This document shows positions 1 to 8,109 of a stretch of DNA of 50,966 bases, piece by piece. Origin of the DNA: Bacteroidales bacterium (GTDB taxonomy: Bacteria > Bacteroidota > Bacteroidia > Bacteroidales > UBA6680); assembly GCA_025210735.1 (NCBI GenBank), contig JAOARD010000010.1, forward strand, positions 1 through 50,966. Reading direction: 5' to 3'. Position 1 is the stretch's first letter; the number at the start of each line of letters is the position of its first letter. The notes under the pieces were generated by a model, which saw only the letters and a list, made by a program, of their open reading frames with translations, searched no databases and was not told the origin of the DNA. The position numbers and the translations under genes are program-made.

Positions 1-2
1 AC

Positions 3-122
3 AAAATTAAAGGTAAGTACCTCCAGTTATATCTTAATGAGTTTGTATACAAGTTGAATAGAAGATATTTTGGAGAAAAGTTATTTGATAGGCTTGTTAT
101 AGCGGCAATTACAGGATTATGA
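3..122 (+). mobile_element. IS1595/ISXO2-type transposase, C-terminal end only
   Basis: This frame enters from outside the window and stops at TGA 120-122. Its last 39 residues contain LYLNEFVYKLNRRYFGEKLF, which matches the extreme C-terminus of ISXO2-like (IS1595 family) transposases, where a conserved N-E-F-x-Y-x-x-N-R-R block follows the last catalytic residues. The catalytic core lies upstream and is not visible. The following codons (123-386) stay open in the same frame but read as toxin remnant, so the right end of the element must lie just after the stop; I could not place its inverted repeat. The element probably removed the 5' part of the toxin gene beside it. It belongs to a different IS1595 subgroup from the transposase-like gene at the right end of the window. 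Confidence 0.75.
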
Positions 123-1205
123 CTTATTACGGATATACAGTTAAAAATTACCAGAAATATTTTAAATAAACTCATTCAAGGGAAACTTGTATTTAAATGG
201 GTAGAAGGCTCTTTTATTCTTGTTGAATCAAATAGAATGGTTAATGAAGAACTGGTTCTTTTACTAAAGGAGTATGCCCCAAACAGTAATGCATTAGTAA
301 AATATCATGATGAAATAATAGGAGCAGGTATTGATGCCAATAAGATAGATGATCAATTAGCAGAACTATTGGTTAAATCAGGAAATTGACGAATACAGGT
401 ATTATCACAGATTAGTGGTTGGAGTGACGATCTATTACTAAAATTGTCTAGAGATTTAAAGGAAAATCCTAAATTTGCTAAAGAGTTCTTTGAAGGTATT
501 AAGACTAATCCGGGATTGGTTGATGCGTGGAAGGTGTTGGATGAGGCAGGCTCCTCGTTGAAAACAAATATTGATGAATTAACAGATGCTTCCAAGCATC
601 TAGATGAGATTGATAATTTCCGGGGGTATAATAATTGGAGATTAAGAACTGGAAGGACAAGACATACAAATTGGGTTCAGGTTGATGATGTAACAAATAA
701 AGTATTAGCAAAAGAGCCACATGTTCTAAAAGTTGAGACAAAAACAGATGGTACATTCTTTCCAAAGTCGAAAACATTAAATGGACAAAGCTTCCAGATG
801 GAGGGATTTAAAGGATGTCACTCTGAAAATGCTTTAAAGGAATATGTACAAAATAATGGAGGTTCTTATACTGTCAAAAATAAATCATTAGGTCAAGGGG
901 GAGTATATGAAGGTCAACCCGTTATTTACATAAATAATAAAGAGTATGTAAAAATTAATGGTAGATTCGTTGAGTATGAGTCAGGTAAATTAGGCGGTAC
1001 GTCTTCATTTTTTCCTGAAAATTGGAGTAATGCAAGAATTAAACAAGAAGTAGAACATGCAATAGTAAATAATCATGGAAAAGTAAATGTTAATAACCCA
1101 AATGACCAACTGCATTATGGCTATTCCATAGATGGAAAAGTTGAAATTCAGTTTTATTATGATAATAATAGAGATTATATAGGTTCTTTTTTTCCTAAAA
1201 AATGA
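123..1205 (+). pseudogene. Remnant of a polymorphic toxin with EndoU-like nuclease C-terminus
   Basis: One frame is open from the transposase stop to TGA 387-389 and again from 390 to 1205. Just after the stop it reads SGWSDDLLLKLSRDL and then a segment with LVDAWKVLDEAG, the linker typical of Bacteroidota Rhs/YD-repeat toxins just before the variable tip. The tip resembles bacterial EndoU-type ribonuclease toxins: GCHS at 813-824 offers the first catalytic His, and the end has FFPENWSNARIKQEVEHA followed by a beta-rich tail ending IGSFFPKK. A TTG at 444 could start a 253-residue fragment, but no N-terminal Rhs repeats or secretion region remain. I read it as a toxin tip stranded by the IS, with one nonsense codon. 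The EndoU call is motif recognition only; the toxin linker is more certain. The likely immunity gene follows 7 nt downstream. Confidence 0.55.
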
Positions 1206-1212
1206 TAAAAAT

Positions 1213-1512
1213 ATGTTTAATATAAAGCCTTATATATCTGCTGATAATGCAGATTTTAATTTAATGTTTACTGAAATTTATCAGATGAGTTTATCTGAAA
1301 TTCAAGATGGTATTAACACATGTAGTATAGCAATTAATGAAGGCAAGTCCGGTTACAGCTGGGGGAGGGAAGTCTTTGAATTAATGGTTGAGAAAGAAAT
1401 TTCAATACTAGAGTATCATGGTGAATTTGTTGCAGAGATTCCAACAAAAGAATTATTGAAAATGCTTCAAGACTACAAGGATGCACTTGATTATTTTGAG
1501 AAAAATATATAA
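1213..1512 (+). CDS. Probable immunity protein for the EndoU-like toxin
   Basis: A 99-residue acidic protein starts at ATG 1213, only 7 nt after the toxin stop, which is the usual toxin-immunity spacing. It has no signal peptide or membrane segment, and its second half (MVEKEISILEYHGEF then KELLKMLQDYKDALDYF) looks helical. I do not recognise a named family. The immunity role is inferred from position, size and charge: polymorphic toxin tips are normally followed by a small cytoplasmic protein that binds the nuclease. The frame is intact although the toxin is broken, as expected if the immunity protein still protects against the same toxin made by relatives. Confidence 0.5.
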   Translation: MFNIKPYISADNADFNLMFTEIYQMSLSEIQDGINTCSIAINEGKSGYSWGREVFELMVEKEISILEYHGEFVAEIPTKELLKMLQDYKDALDYFEKNI

Positions 1513-1516
1513 TTAA

Positions 1517-1798
1517 ACAATTGCTGGATATTCCGAATTATTCAGCAAAAGCACGCAATTTATTGGACATAATGCCCGCATTTACGGATCAGGAGCATTT
1601 ATGCCTGTTGCAGGAGGAGCACTGAGATTAGGAAAGGGAGCAATAAAAGGTATTGCCAAAGGAAGTAAAACATTAGTAAGTGTTAATGGTAAATTAGCCT
1701 TATTGCCTGATTTCAGATTTGATGTTTATACATTCCTTCAACATAAAATGCCTGATGAAACGAAGCATGAGAAGGAGTTTTTATATTCACGAGAATGA
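1517..1798 (+). pseudogene. Fragment of a second polymorphic toxin (pre-toxin linker)
   Basis: A 93-residue open frame without a start of its own at the left edge reads KSTQFIGHNARIYGSGAF, MPVAGGALRLGKG and AIKGIAKGSKTLV. This small-residue, Gly/Ala/Lys-rich text is the type of hydrophobic linker found before toxin domains in Rhs-like proteins. An internal ATG at 1601 would give 65 residues, but nothing suggests an independent gene. The fragment runs straight into the first copy of the short toxin-tail repeat (1755-1850), in another frame. It looks like leftover DNA from replacement or duplication of toxin cassettes. Confidence 0.4.
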
Positions 1799-1850
1799 TT
1801 ACAATGCGGAGTTCCATCTGACAAATGAAAAACTCCCCAACCTTATTTAA
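1755..1850 (+). repeat. Toxin-tail scar, copy 1
   Basis: An in-frame stretch from ATG 1755 to TAA 1848-1850 encodes 31 residues beginning MKRSMRRSFYIHENDY and continuing NAEFHLTNEK. It shares 18 identical bases, TGAAACGAAGCATGAGAA, with copy 2 at 3731-3748. The encoded pattern MKRSMR, IH, DY, EFH and T is kept in both. It is probably the C-terminal end of a lost toxin domain rather than a working gene. Confidence 0.45.
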
Positions 1851-2111
1851 GCGGCGAGTCTATCGTTGTTTTGTATAATATCTAATTATTTGGTTCTTTT
1901 GGTTGGTATTTGTATTCTGCTACGTAGCTGCGCATTATTCTGCGTTTACTTGATAGATCTAATTTTCTGTGGTTAAGTTATAATTAAGAAAAGTAAGATA
2001 TAACAAATCATATAGTACAGTTTATGGAACTTTTTGTTATAATTGTACACGGTATTTCTGAGTGTAAGAGATATCAGCTAAACAAATATTAAACCCTAGA
2101 TTTAAGTTGAC

Positions 2112-2990
2112 ATGGATAGTAATGGCATGTTTTATAAAGAGTCTATGAAGGTAAACCATCTTGGTTTAATTATATCTGTAGGTATTGGTATTATTCTCTC
2201 ACTTTTTCTTGGTTATCTGTATGCAATGGTAACTTATGCAATGCCAATTATATATGTAAACATTTTGGTAACCTTTGGTTTTGGTATAATACTGGGCTAT
2301 ATAGTCAGAATATTGGTTAAACTTACCAACAACAGAAACCGACGTAGCAGGTTAATTGTTGGGTTGGTTATAGGGCTGTTTGCAATGTATTTTCAGTGGA
2401 GTGCTTTTATATTGGTACTGTTTCAGGATGGTTTTCCAACGCTTTATGAGTTTCTTGCTAACCTTCACTGGATTACCTATCCTGATAATTTCATAAAAGC
2501 AGTAGCAGATATTAACCATTATGGTTCGTGGACTGCAATGGGGATAACATTTAAAGGTTTTGTTCTTACATTAATATGGATTGCAGAAGCGGTTATTATT
2601 GTAGGTTTACCAATAATATCTATGCTCAGATTAAAGCCTGCTCCGTTCTCAGAATTACTGGGTAGGTGGTATCCTAAATATACTCTTTATGACGATTTTG
2701 AATCAATTGCAGCAGTAAATAAGTTTGTTAGTGAGCTTAAAGACAATGCTCTGTTGGCAATTAAAGACCTTAGTGGTGGTGAGGGTATAAGATACTCTAA
2801 AATACACCTGTTCTACCATAAAGATGAGAATGTACAATATATTGCGGTAGACCGGATATTTGTAGAGAATCAGGGAAGAGGTAAAAAGAGGGTAGAGGTT
2901 GTTATTAATAATATGGCAATTGATAATGAATCGGCACAGCAGATTATGGATGAGTTTATCTGTAAAAGGATTTGGATAGACAGTATATAG
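2112..2990 (+). CDS. Membrane protein of unknown function, four transmembrane segments
   Basis: This 292-residue protein starts at ATG 2112. Four hydrophobic segments can be seen at roughly residues 16-38, 44-66, 81-105 and 145-168, separated by a basic loop (NNRNRRSR) that suggests a cytoplasmic face. A soluble C-terminal part of about 110 residues follows, with an alternating pattern that looks beta-rich (YSKIHLFYHKDENVQYIAVD). I do not recognise the family. It lies among toxin and immunity remnants and could be a membrane-type immunity protein, but nothing in the sequence proves that. A terminator-like hairpin follows 15 nt after its stop, overlapping the end of the convergent sigma factor gene. 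Confidence 0.6.
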   Translation: MDSNGMFYKESMKVNHLGLIISVGIGIILSLFLGYLYAMVTYAMPIIYVNILVTFGFGIILGYIVRILVKLTNNRNRRSRLIVGLVIGLFAMYFQWSAFILVLFQDGFPTLYEFLANLHWITYPDNFIKAVADINHYGSWTAMGITFKGFVLTLIWIAEAVIIVGLPIISMLRLKPAPFSELLGRWYPKYTLYDDFESIAAVNKFVSELKDNALLAIKDLSGGEGIRYSKIHLFYHKDENVQYIAVDRIFVENQGRGKKRVEVVINNMAIDNESAQQIMDEFICKRIWIDSI

Positions 2991-3004
2991 TTTTGGGTTA
3001 TTAT

Positions 3005-3028
3005 GATATAAATCGGTTATATCTTTTT
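3005..3028 (+). terminator. Terminator after the membrane protein gene
   Basis: Stem GATATAA (3005-3011), loop ATCGG, stem TTATATC (3017-3023), then TTTTT. The stem is AT-rich and short. Its second arm includes the stop codon of the convergent sigma factor gene. Confidence 0.45.
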
Positions 3029-3544
3029 AGGCTTAGCAGATAGAGTATGTCTGTTTCTCTTCTCGTCAAATTCAAACGAACAACAGTTGGTAAACATCTT
3101 TTTCAGTTTAGCTCTGCCACGTTGTACTCTAGATCTTACAGTGGTGTAGTTCATATTTAAGATAGTTGCAATATCTTTTTGTGGTATACCTTCAAGCTCA
3201 GATAGTGTAATAACTGTTTTGTAATCTTCAGGTAGTTTTTCAATAAAGGGTACTATACATCGTCCTAATTCGGCAATATCATATGCTTCGGGTGCTGAGT
3301 TATCGCTTATATATGTATCGTCTAATGTGGTTGTGTTATCTTTTTTTGTTCTGTAGTAGTCAATAATACTATTTCTGGCAATTGTATATATCCAGCTTTT
3401 CAGATTACCAATGTCCGATTTATCAGCAACAGATAGTTTGTAGAAAACATCTTGTGTAAGATCTTCTGCATCATGTCTGTTTTTAACCCTCTTACTGATA
3501 TATTTCAGCAGAGGTAAATAGTACTCATTTATCTCTTTGTCCAT
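3017..3544 (-). CDS. sigZ: ECF-type RNA polymerase sigma factor, SigZ-like
   Basis: The 175-residue protein has the two-domain build of group 4 sigma factors. Region 2 (residues about 8-75) includes DAEDLTQDVFYKL and SWIYTIARNSIIDYYR, which bind core polymerase and melt the -10 region. Region 4 (about 105-155) includes LPEDYKTVITLSELEGI and the helix-turn-helix IPQKDIATILNMNYTTVRSR for -35 recognition. The tail CCSFEFDEKRN resembles the C-terminus of SigZ-type factors. No anti-sigma gene is adjacent, so activity may be controlled by expression or by a distant partner. It is transcribed against the membrane protein gene, with 26 nt between their stops. Confidence 0.85.
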   Translation of the reverse strand: MDKEINEYYLPLLKYISKRVKNRHDAEDLTQDVFYKLSVADKSDIGNLKSWIYTIARNSIIDYYRTKKDNTTTLDDTYISDNSAPEAYDIAELGRCIVPFIEKLPEDYKTVITLSELEGIPQKDIATILNMNYTTVRSRVQRGRAKLKKMFTNCCSFEFDEKRNRHTLSAKPKKI

Positions 3545-3729
3545 AAATTAATTCTATTAGCACTCAAATATAGGTCTATATATTGTAAATGATAAACCAT
3601 TTACAAAGTCAAAGCGGCATTTCATTAATATATTACTACCATTCGCAAATAGTGCAATAGATATTAACTATTCTTTTGCATATTCCGGTTGTTATATTGA
3701 GTTGATTGAGGTTAAATACTAATAATTAA

Positions 3730-3816
3730 ATGAAACGAAGCATGAGAATAGTCATTCACACACACGGAGATGATTATAAATGCGAGTTCCATATGACCTT
3801 TAAAAGACAAATTTAG
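3730..3816 (+). repeat. Toxin-tail scar, copy 2, directly upstream of an immunity-like gene
   Basis: ATG 3730 to TAG 3814-3816 encodes 28 residues, MKRSMRIVIHTHGDDYKCEF and then HMTFKRQI. The first 18 bases after the A are identical to copy 1. The stop is 4 nt before the ATG of the next gene at 3821, exactly the spacing expected of a toxin end and its immunity gene. I read it as the surviving C-terminus of a deleted toxin. Confidence 0.45.
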
Positions 3817-3820
3817 ACAT

Positions 3821-4384
3821 ATGAATAATATAGTAGATTTAATTCAAGATTTTATTAATGCTGAGTACAATGCAAATATAGCGTGTTGGGATTTAGATAT
3901 CTCAGATGAAGAGGCTATTACTATTGGAAGTAAACCATCTGTTTTCTTTCATTCAATATTATCGTTTGTTTCATTTGGCAGAACCAGAGGAATGTTTGAT
4001 GATGATGATTTTAGAAGTTTTGCACCGATTAAGTTATCTCGTGTTGCAAAGCGTACTATTTTTCAGATAAAGAGATATACAAAGTTTGAGTGTGGAGATG
4101 CAATAAAACGTATAGTTAAAGGCGATTCTATTTACAGGTGTTATGTTAGTGGTGACGAAGAGAGTGGTAAGCACAAGTATATAAGAAGTTATTATATAGC
4201 AGATACAGATATAGGATTAAAGATCGTAGATTATGACCACTTTAATGAAAGTGAAAATATGTGGTTTAACAATGTTAGCAATTCACATAAAGTAATTAAC
4301 CCTGGTAATGTTGTAGAGATAAAAAAAATAGAAGCTCCACAAAAGGAGAATAGTCTTAAAGATTACAATGCAGATCACATATAA
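3821..4384 (+). CDS. Orphan immunity-like protein
   Basis: This is a 187-residue soluble protein with no signal peptide or membrane helix. It begins with a helical segment (MNNIVDLIQDFINAEYNANI) and later has beta-like stretches such as YRCYVSGDEES and KYIRSYYIADTDIGLKIVDY. The build, a helical start plus a curved sheet, is reminiscent of NTF2-fold immunity proteins, but I cannot assign a family. It lies 4 nt behind a toxin-tail scar, which is the main reason for suggesting an immunity role. No toxin partner remains nearby. It could also be an unrelated cytoplasmic protein. Confidence 0.45.
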   Translation: MNNIVDLIQDFINAEYNANIACWDLDISDEEAITIGSKPSVFFHSILSFVSFGRTRGMFDDDDFRSFAPIKLSRVAKRTIFQIKRYTKFECGDAIKRIVKGDSIYRCYVSGDEESGKHKYIRSYYIADTDIGLKIVDYDHFNESENMWFNNVSNSHKVINPGNVVEIKKIEAPQKENSLKDYNADHI

Positions 4385-4460
4385 AATAGAGCAAGAGAAA
4401 AGTTATTCACATACACTATAATGATATTATGCGAAGTTCCTTCTGTCCATTTAAAATGAA
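4382..4460 (+). repeat. Toxin-tail scar, copy 3, degenerate
   Basis: The spacer behind the 3821 gene contains AGTTATTCACATACACTATA and GCGAAGTTCCTTCTGTCCAT. These align with ATTCACACACACGGAGATGA and GCGAGTTCCATATGACC of copy 2. No single frame keeps the IHxHxxDYxxEFH pattern any more, so this copy has indels as well as substitutions. Confidence 0.35.
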
Positions 4461-4515
4461 ATATATGCAAATCACTGTGGATGATTTAAAAATTATATAA
4501 GATATTAATACTTAA

Positions 4516-4623
4516 ATGGAGAGAGTAAGAGAATTAGTAACTGAGTTTTTTGCTTTAGAGGTAAAGACAAGGTATAGTAGAAGAATACCAGATATAGTTG
4601 AGTATGAAATCAAACGATTGTAA
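4516..4623 (+). CDS. Very small open frame, possibly a gene fragment
   Basis: ATG 4516 to TAA 4621-4623 gives 35 residues (MERVRELVTEFFALEVKTRY, then SRRIPDIVEYEIKRL). It is charged and helical in character. It may be a leftover of a larger gene or chance. No family is recognised and there is no sign of a ribosome binding site. It is listed because the spacer between 4385 and 4696 has nothing else coding-like apart from the repeat copy. Confidence 0.2.
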   Translation: MERVRELVTEFFALEVKTRYSRRIPDIVEYEIKRL

Positions 4624-4696
4624 GGACTCTGTACTTGATTATAAAATGAACAGATAAAATAGTAGTTGTAACCCGTTAAATAAAAACAGAATAACA

Positions 4697-5623
4697 GTGA
4701 AGATATTTATGCATGAAGAACAGGCTTCTGATAGTTCAGTTAAACTCTTGCAGATAGATTTAGGAATAAAGTTACCGGATGATTATTGCAGGTTTCTATT
4801 AAAATATAATGGATGTAGAGTTGAGAATGCTGTGTTTAATGCCAAGGGTTATGGCGAATCGGTACTACACCATATGTATGGTATATATAGTGATGATAAT
4901 ATGTTTGATTTACGTAAGAAATCTTTTCTATTTAAAAATGTAATTCCTGATGAGTTTATTACAATAGGTTCTGATGCATTAGGTAATCAGATTATATTAG
5001 ACATAGATGGAGTGTATAGAGATAAGGTGTTTTTTTGGTGGCACGAAGAAGGTAATGATGTTAGGAGAGATCAGTACAAAAACATATTTGAAATAGCAGA
5101 TAACTTCAACTCTTTTATTGCTAATATGAAAGAGACTCCGGACGAAAGACATGGAGACTTTTCAGATCTGTTTACTGATGAGAATTTATATGAAATAAAA
5201 AAACTTATAGAGTCCGGTTGGGATGTAAATAGCATGTTATCATTAAGTAGTGGAAAAATGAGACCAATTCATCTTATGGTACTCAGAAATAATATTGATA
5301 TAGCAACACTGTTAGTTAATAACGGAGCAGATCTTGAAGGAACGGTATCTCGTGCAATTCAGAGTAGTGATAAAACTATGTTGGCACTGTTGCTTAAATC
5401 GGGTGCAGATGCAAATGAGATAGATTCTATGAATCGTACAGCTTTAAAGCAAGCAATAATAAAGGGCGATTATGAAGCAACAAAGCTGTTAATAGATAGT
5501 GGTGCTGATATTAAAATAAGAGACAAATTTGACAGAGACCCAATTGCGATTGCAGAGAATGTTAAATCTCGTGGACAGAAGAGAGATATTGGCAAAATAC
5601 TGGAGTTATTACAGAGTATCTGA
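4697..5623 (+). CDS. SUKH (SMI1/KNR4)-ankyrin immunity-type protein
   Basis: The 308-residue protein has two parts. Residues about 10-145 fit the SMI1/KNR4 (SUKH) fold: LGIKLPDDYCRFLLKYNG is the signature entry helix, followed by FITIGSDALGNQIILDIDG and DKVFFWWHEE. Residues about 165-305 carry ankyrin-type repeats, with RPIHLMVLRNNIDIATLLV, NNGADLEG, LLLKSGADANEID and LLIDSGADIKIRD. SUKH and ankyrin proteins are both used as immunity proteins against secreted nuclease toxins. The gene lies at the edge of the toxin-remnant region without a toxin next to it. It has an unusual leader, and the start at 4697 is GTG; the next in-frame ATG (MHEEQ) is four codons later at 4709 and is equally possible. 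Confidence 0.75.
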   Translation: MKIFMHEEQASDSSVKLLQIDLGIKLPDDYCRFLLKYNGCRVENAVFNAKGYGESVLHHMYGIYSDDNMFDLRKKSFLFKNVIPDEFITIGSDALGNQIILDIDGVYRDKVFFWWHEEGNDVRRDQYKNIFEIADNFNSFIANMKETPDERHGDFSDLFTDENLYEIKKLIESGWDVNSMLSLSSGKMRPIHLMVLRNNIDIATLLVNNGADLEGTVSRAIQSSDKTMLALLLKSGADANEIDSMNRTALKQAIIKGDYEATKLLIDSGADIKIRDKFDRDPIAIAENVKSRGQKRDIGKILELLQSI

Positions 5624-5638
5624 ATTGTAAATAAATAG

Positions 5639-5671
5639 CAGCCTCTTATAGTATATAACAATAAGAGGCTG
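5639..5671. terminator. Hairpin between convergent genes
   Basis: Perfect 11-bp stem CAGCCTCTTAT (5639-5649) and ATAAGAGGCTG (5661-5671) with an 11-nt loop. It sits between the ends of the SUKH-ankyrin gene and gshF. There is no strong T-run on either side, so termination in both directions is inferred from position. Confidence 0.6.
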
Positions 5672-5681
5672 AATTAATGTT

Positions 5682-8009
5682 TTAATCATTCTCAAACCCT
5701 AAAGCATCCAGAATCTTCTCATTCAGATATCTGTTTTTACCAACAAAAGGGTAACAATGTATATGTATTGCCGGATTAAAGTTCATCTCTATAATTGAAT
5801 GATTATCGGCTGTTGCAGCAACGGTATGATCTTTAATTATCATGTCAAGACCGGTGATATTTACATTAAGAGATTTTGAAGCCTGTTCAGCAATCTGTTT
5901 ATAACTTATATGTACATCGTCGGTATAATCAATACTATCGCCACCTGTACTAACATTTGAGTTCTCTCTCAGATATACCACTTCGTCCTTTTCAGGTATA
6001 TAGTTAAAATCTAATCCTTGTGTTTTCAGGAATATCTCTTCGGCTTCACCTTTGGCAATCTTCTCAAGCGGGGTTTTATAACCTTTACCTCTTATAGGGT
6101 CGTTGTTCTTAATATCTACAAGTTGTTCTATTGTACTTTTTCCATCGCCGCAAACATTAGCAGGTACACGATGCAGTATTCCAACAACCTTATTGTTTAT
6201 AATAAATATTCTGAACTCTTTGCCCGGAATAAACTCCTCTATAAGAATTGAGTCTTCGTTTTCAAATGCCATCTCAACAGCACGCTCATAAAGCTCTTTA
6301 CTATTATTCTCTTTTAATATTGTTATACCAATACCAAAGTTTGTAGATTTTGGTTTAACAACTATAGCTCTGTTCTTAAAGAATATGTAGTCGCTTTTTG
6401 CTCTGTTTGTATTATAATACTCGTTACCACCCGGAACATTTATACCATCCTCTTGCAGTACCTTTTTTGTTACCACCTTGTTCTCCATCATCAGAACAGA
6501 GTTGTACGGATCAAGCGATGTTCTGGTTGCCTGCATAACGTACTCCTTCTTATCTGCTTTCTCAAGTGATATAAAGTTCTCTTTTCTGTCTAAAATCTTT
6601 ATGCTTATACCTCTGCGTATGGCAGCTTTCATCAGCAGTTGTGTCGATAGCTCCATATCTTCGAATCCGTGAAAACGATAAGCCTTTTGTGTACTCTCGT
6701 TTTTATATATAAGAGCTTTATTAAGATGGAAGTTGATGAATCCCTGTTCCTCAATCTCCTTCTTTAATCTGAATACCCTGCTTTTGTTATGCTCTCTGCT
6801 AATATTATATGCAATATTCATAGCCTGAGCATACTCGTTATCTGATATTATATTTAGCGGATTAAGTGTATCTTCTATATCGTTCATTATTTGTGCCGAC
6901 CATTGATCTGGTGTAACAGGTGAGTCTGCCATAAGTTTTGTATTGGCATCCATTCCAAAGCACGATATCAGATCCTGATTCTTTGTAGATGTTAGCTGCT
7001 CCTCTTCAGAGAAAGCACTGTTTTCTTCTTTTAGCAGACAGTACATAAGGAATATATGCAGAAAATGCAGCGTTACCTTAGATACACCAGATTTCTCATA
7101 CGGATCAAGATCAAGAATACGTACCTCAAGGTGCGATATCTCCTCTTCCGGATCAAACTTAATGCGTATTGGCAAATATAGCTCCTTGTCAAACTGTAAT
7201 TCACCTGTATCAACAAGATCCTGTATAGATTGCTTAAATGTAGCAAGCGAGGTGTAATCTATATAATAATCTTTTCTGTTTCTGTATCCGTATGGCGATG
7301 TACGTGTACTAACCCCCTTTTTGCATTGTAGTTTTTTGTCTTCGCCTGTTTGTAGTGATTTAACAACAAGAGTATCGTGCGATGTTGGCGACTGTCCGAA
7401 TAACCAAACAATAAGCCATCTGTATCGCATAAAATTGCGTGTAATACGCAGATATAAATCGTTTGTTAGCTGCTGTTTTGTTATATCCTTAAAATGTTTG
7501 CTCTGCAACTGAGTAACAAATCTGTCTGTTATACTATAGTTAAAGTGCAGACCAGATATCATCTGTCTCTTTTTACCATACTTTTTTGCCAGATCCTCTC
7601 TGTAAATCTCATTTTTTATCTTCTCTTTACCATATCTGGCAATAGGAATATCATTTTCGTCTGGTAGTATTGGTGGTGTAGACTGTGGCCACAACAGTTC
7701 GTTGCCAATACTATCGGTTACAATGTCGTGTATAGTCTCTATAAAACCATGTACCTCATTAACTGATGGGAGCGGAGGTGTAATCATCTCAACCTGCGAA
7801 TCGGAAAAGTCGGTTGTAATGTATGGGTTTGTCTCTTTATTACCCAACAACACATTGTGCGGAGTCATTGATAGTTTTCCGTCAGTATCAACCCTCACAT
7901 TCTCTTTCTCAATACCAAAAAGTCCCTCTTTCAGAAGATCTCCAAAACTGTTCTCCTTAATAATATCCGACAGATTGTTTAAATAGTTGCTATATGTTGT
8001 ACTCTTCAT
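5682..8009 (-). CDS. gshF: Bifunctional glutamate-cysteine ligase / glutathione synthetase
   Basis: This enzyme makes glutathione in two ATP-dependent steps from glutamate, cysteine and glycine in the cytosol. The N-terminal half (residues about 15-430) is a GshA-type ligase: GLFGIEKENVRVDTDGKLSM and TTDFSDSQVEMITPPLPS are hallmark motifs. The C-terminal half (about 480-775) is an ATP-grasp domain with VVKPKSTNFGIGI, ILIEEFIPGKEFRI and, near the end, IIEMNFNPAIHIHCYPF. The length of 775 residues is normal for GshF. I chose ATG 8009 (MKSTTYSNYL); an upstream TTG at 8030 would add seven basic residues. A MATE exporter lies 100 nt upstream on the same strand. Confidence 0.95.
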   Translation of the reverse strand: MKSTTYSNYLNNLSDIIKENSFGDLLKEGLFGIEKENVRVDTDGKLSMTPHNVLLGNKETNPYITTDFSDSQVEMITPPLPSVNEVHGFIETIHDIVTDSIGNELLWPQSTPPILPDENDIPIARYGKEKIKNEIYREDLAKKYGKKRQMISGLHFNYSITDRFVTQLQSKHFKDITKQQLTNDLYLRITRNFMRYRWLIVWLFGQSPTSHDTLVVKSLQTGEDKKLQCKKGVSTRTSPYGYRNRKDYYIDYTSLATFKQSIQDLVDTGELQFDKELYLPIRIKFDPEEEISHLEVRILDLDPYEKSGVSKVTLHFLHIFLMYCLLKEENSAFSEEEQLTSTKNQDLISCFGMDANTKLMADSPVTPDQWSAQIMNDIEDTLNPLNIISDNEYAQAMNIAYNISREHNKSRVFRLKKEIEEQGFINFHLNKALIYKNESTQKAYRFHGFEDMELSTQLLMKAAIRRGISIKILDRKENFISLEKADKKEYVMQATRTSLDPYNSVLMMENKVVTKKVLQEDGINVPGGNEYYNTNRAKSDYIFFKNRAIVVKPKSTNFGIGITILKENNSKELYERAVEMAFENEDSILIEEFIPGKEFRIFIINNKVVGILHRVPANVCGDGKSTIEQLVDIKNNDPIRGKGYKTPLEKIAKGEAEEIFLKTQGLDFNYIPEKDEVVYLRENSNVSTGGDSIDYTDDVHISYKQIAEQASKSLNVNITGLDMIIKDHTVAATADNHSIIEMNFNPAIHIHCYPFVGKNRYLNEKILDALGFEND

Positions 8010-8109
8010 ATGTCTGTTTTTTCTTTTCAATTGTCAGATGCAACTGGCATAATATCCGTTCTCATGCTTTGTTCATCTTCAAAAAATCCTGTTCAACTGT
8101 TGTTAATAA

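Noticed and set aside
387..389. In-frame TGA in the toxin frame as a possible sign of TGA recoding to Trp
   Set aside because: TGA ends rpsJ and other intact genes here, and Trp is encoded by TGG throughout, so the genetic code is standard and this is a stop.
1..5623. Possible defence island or new anti-phage system in the left accessory region
   Set aside because: The recognisable parts are toxin tips, immunity-type folds and an IS tail. No nuclease-ATPase pair, reverse transcriptase or CRISPR repeat is present.
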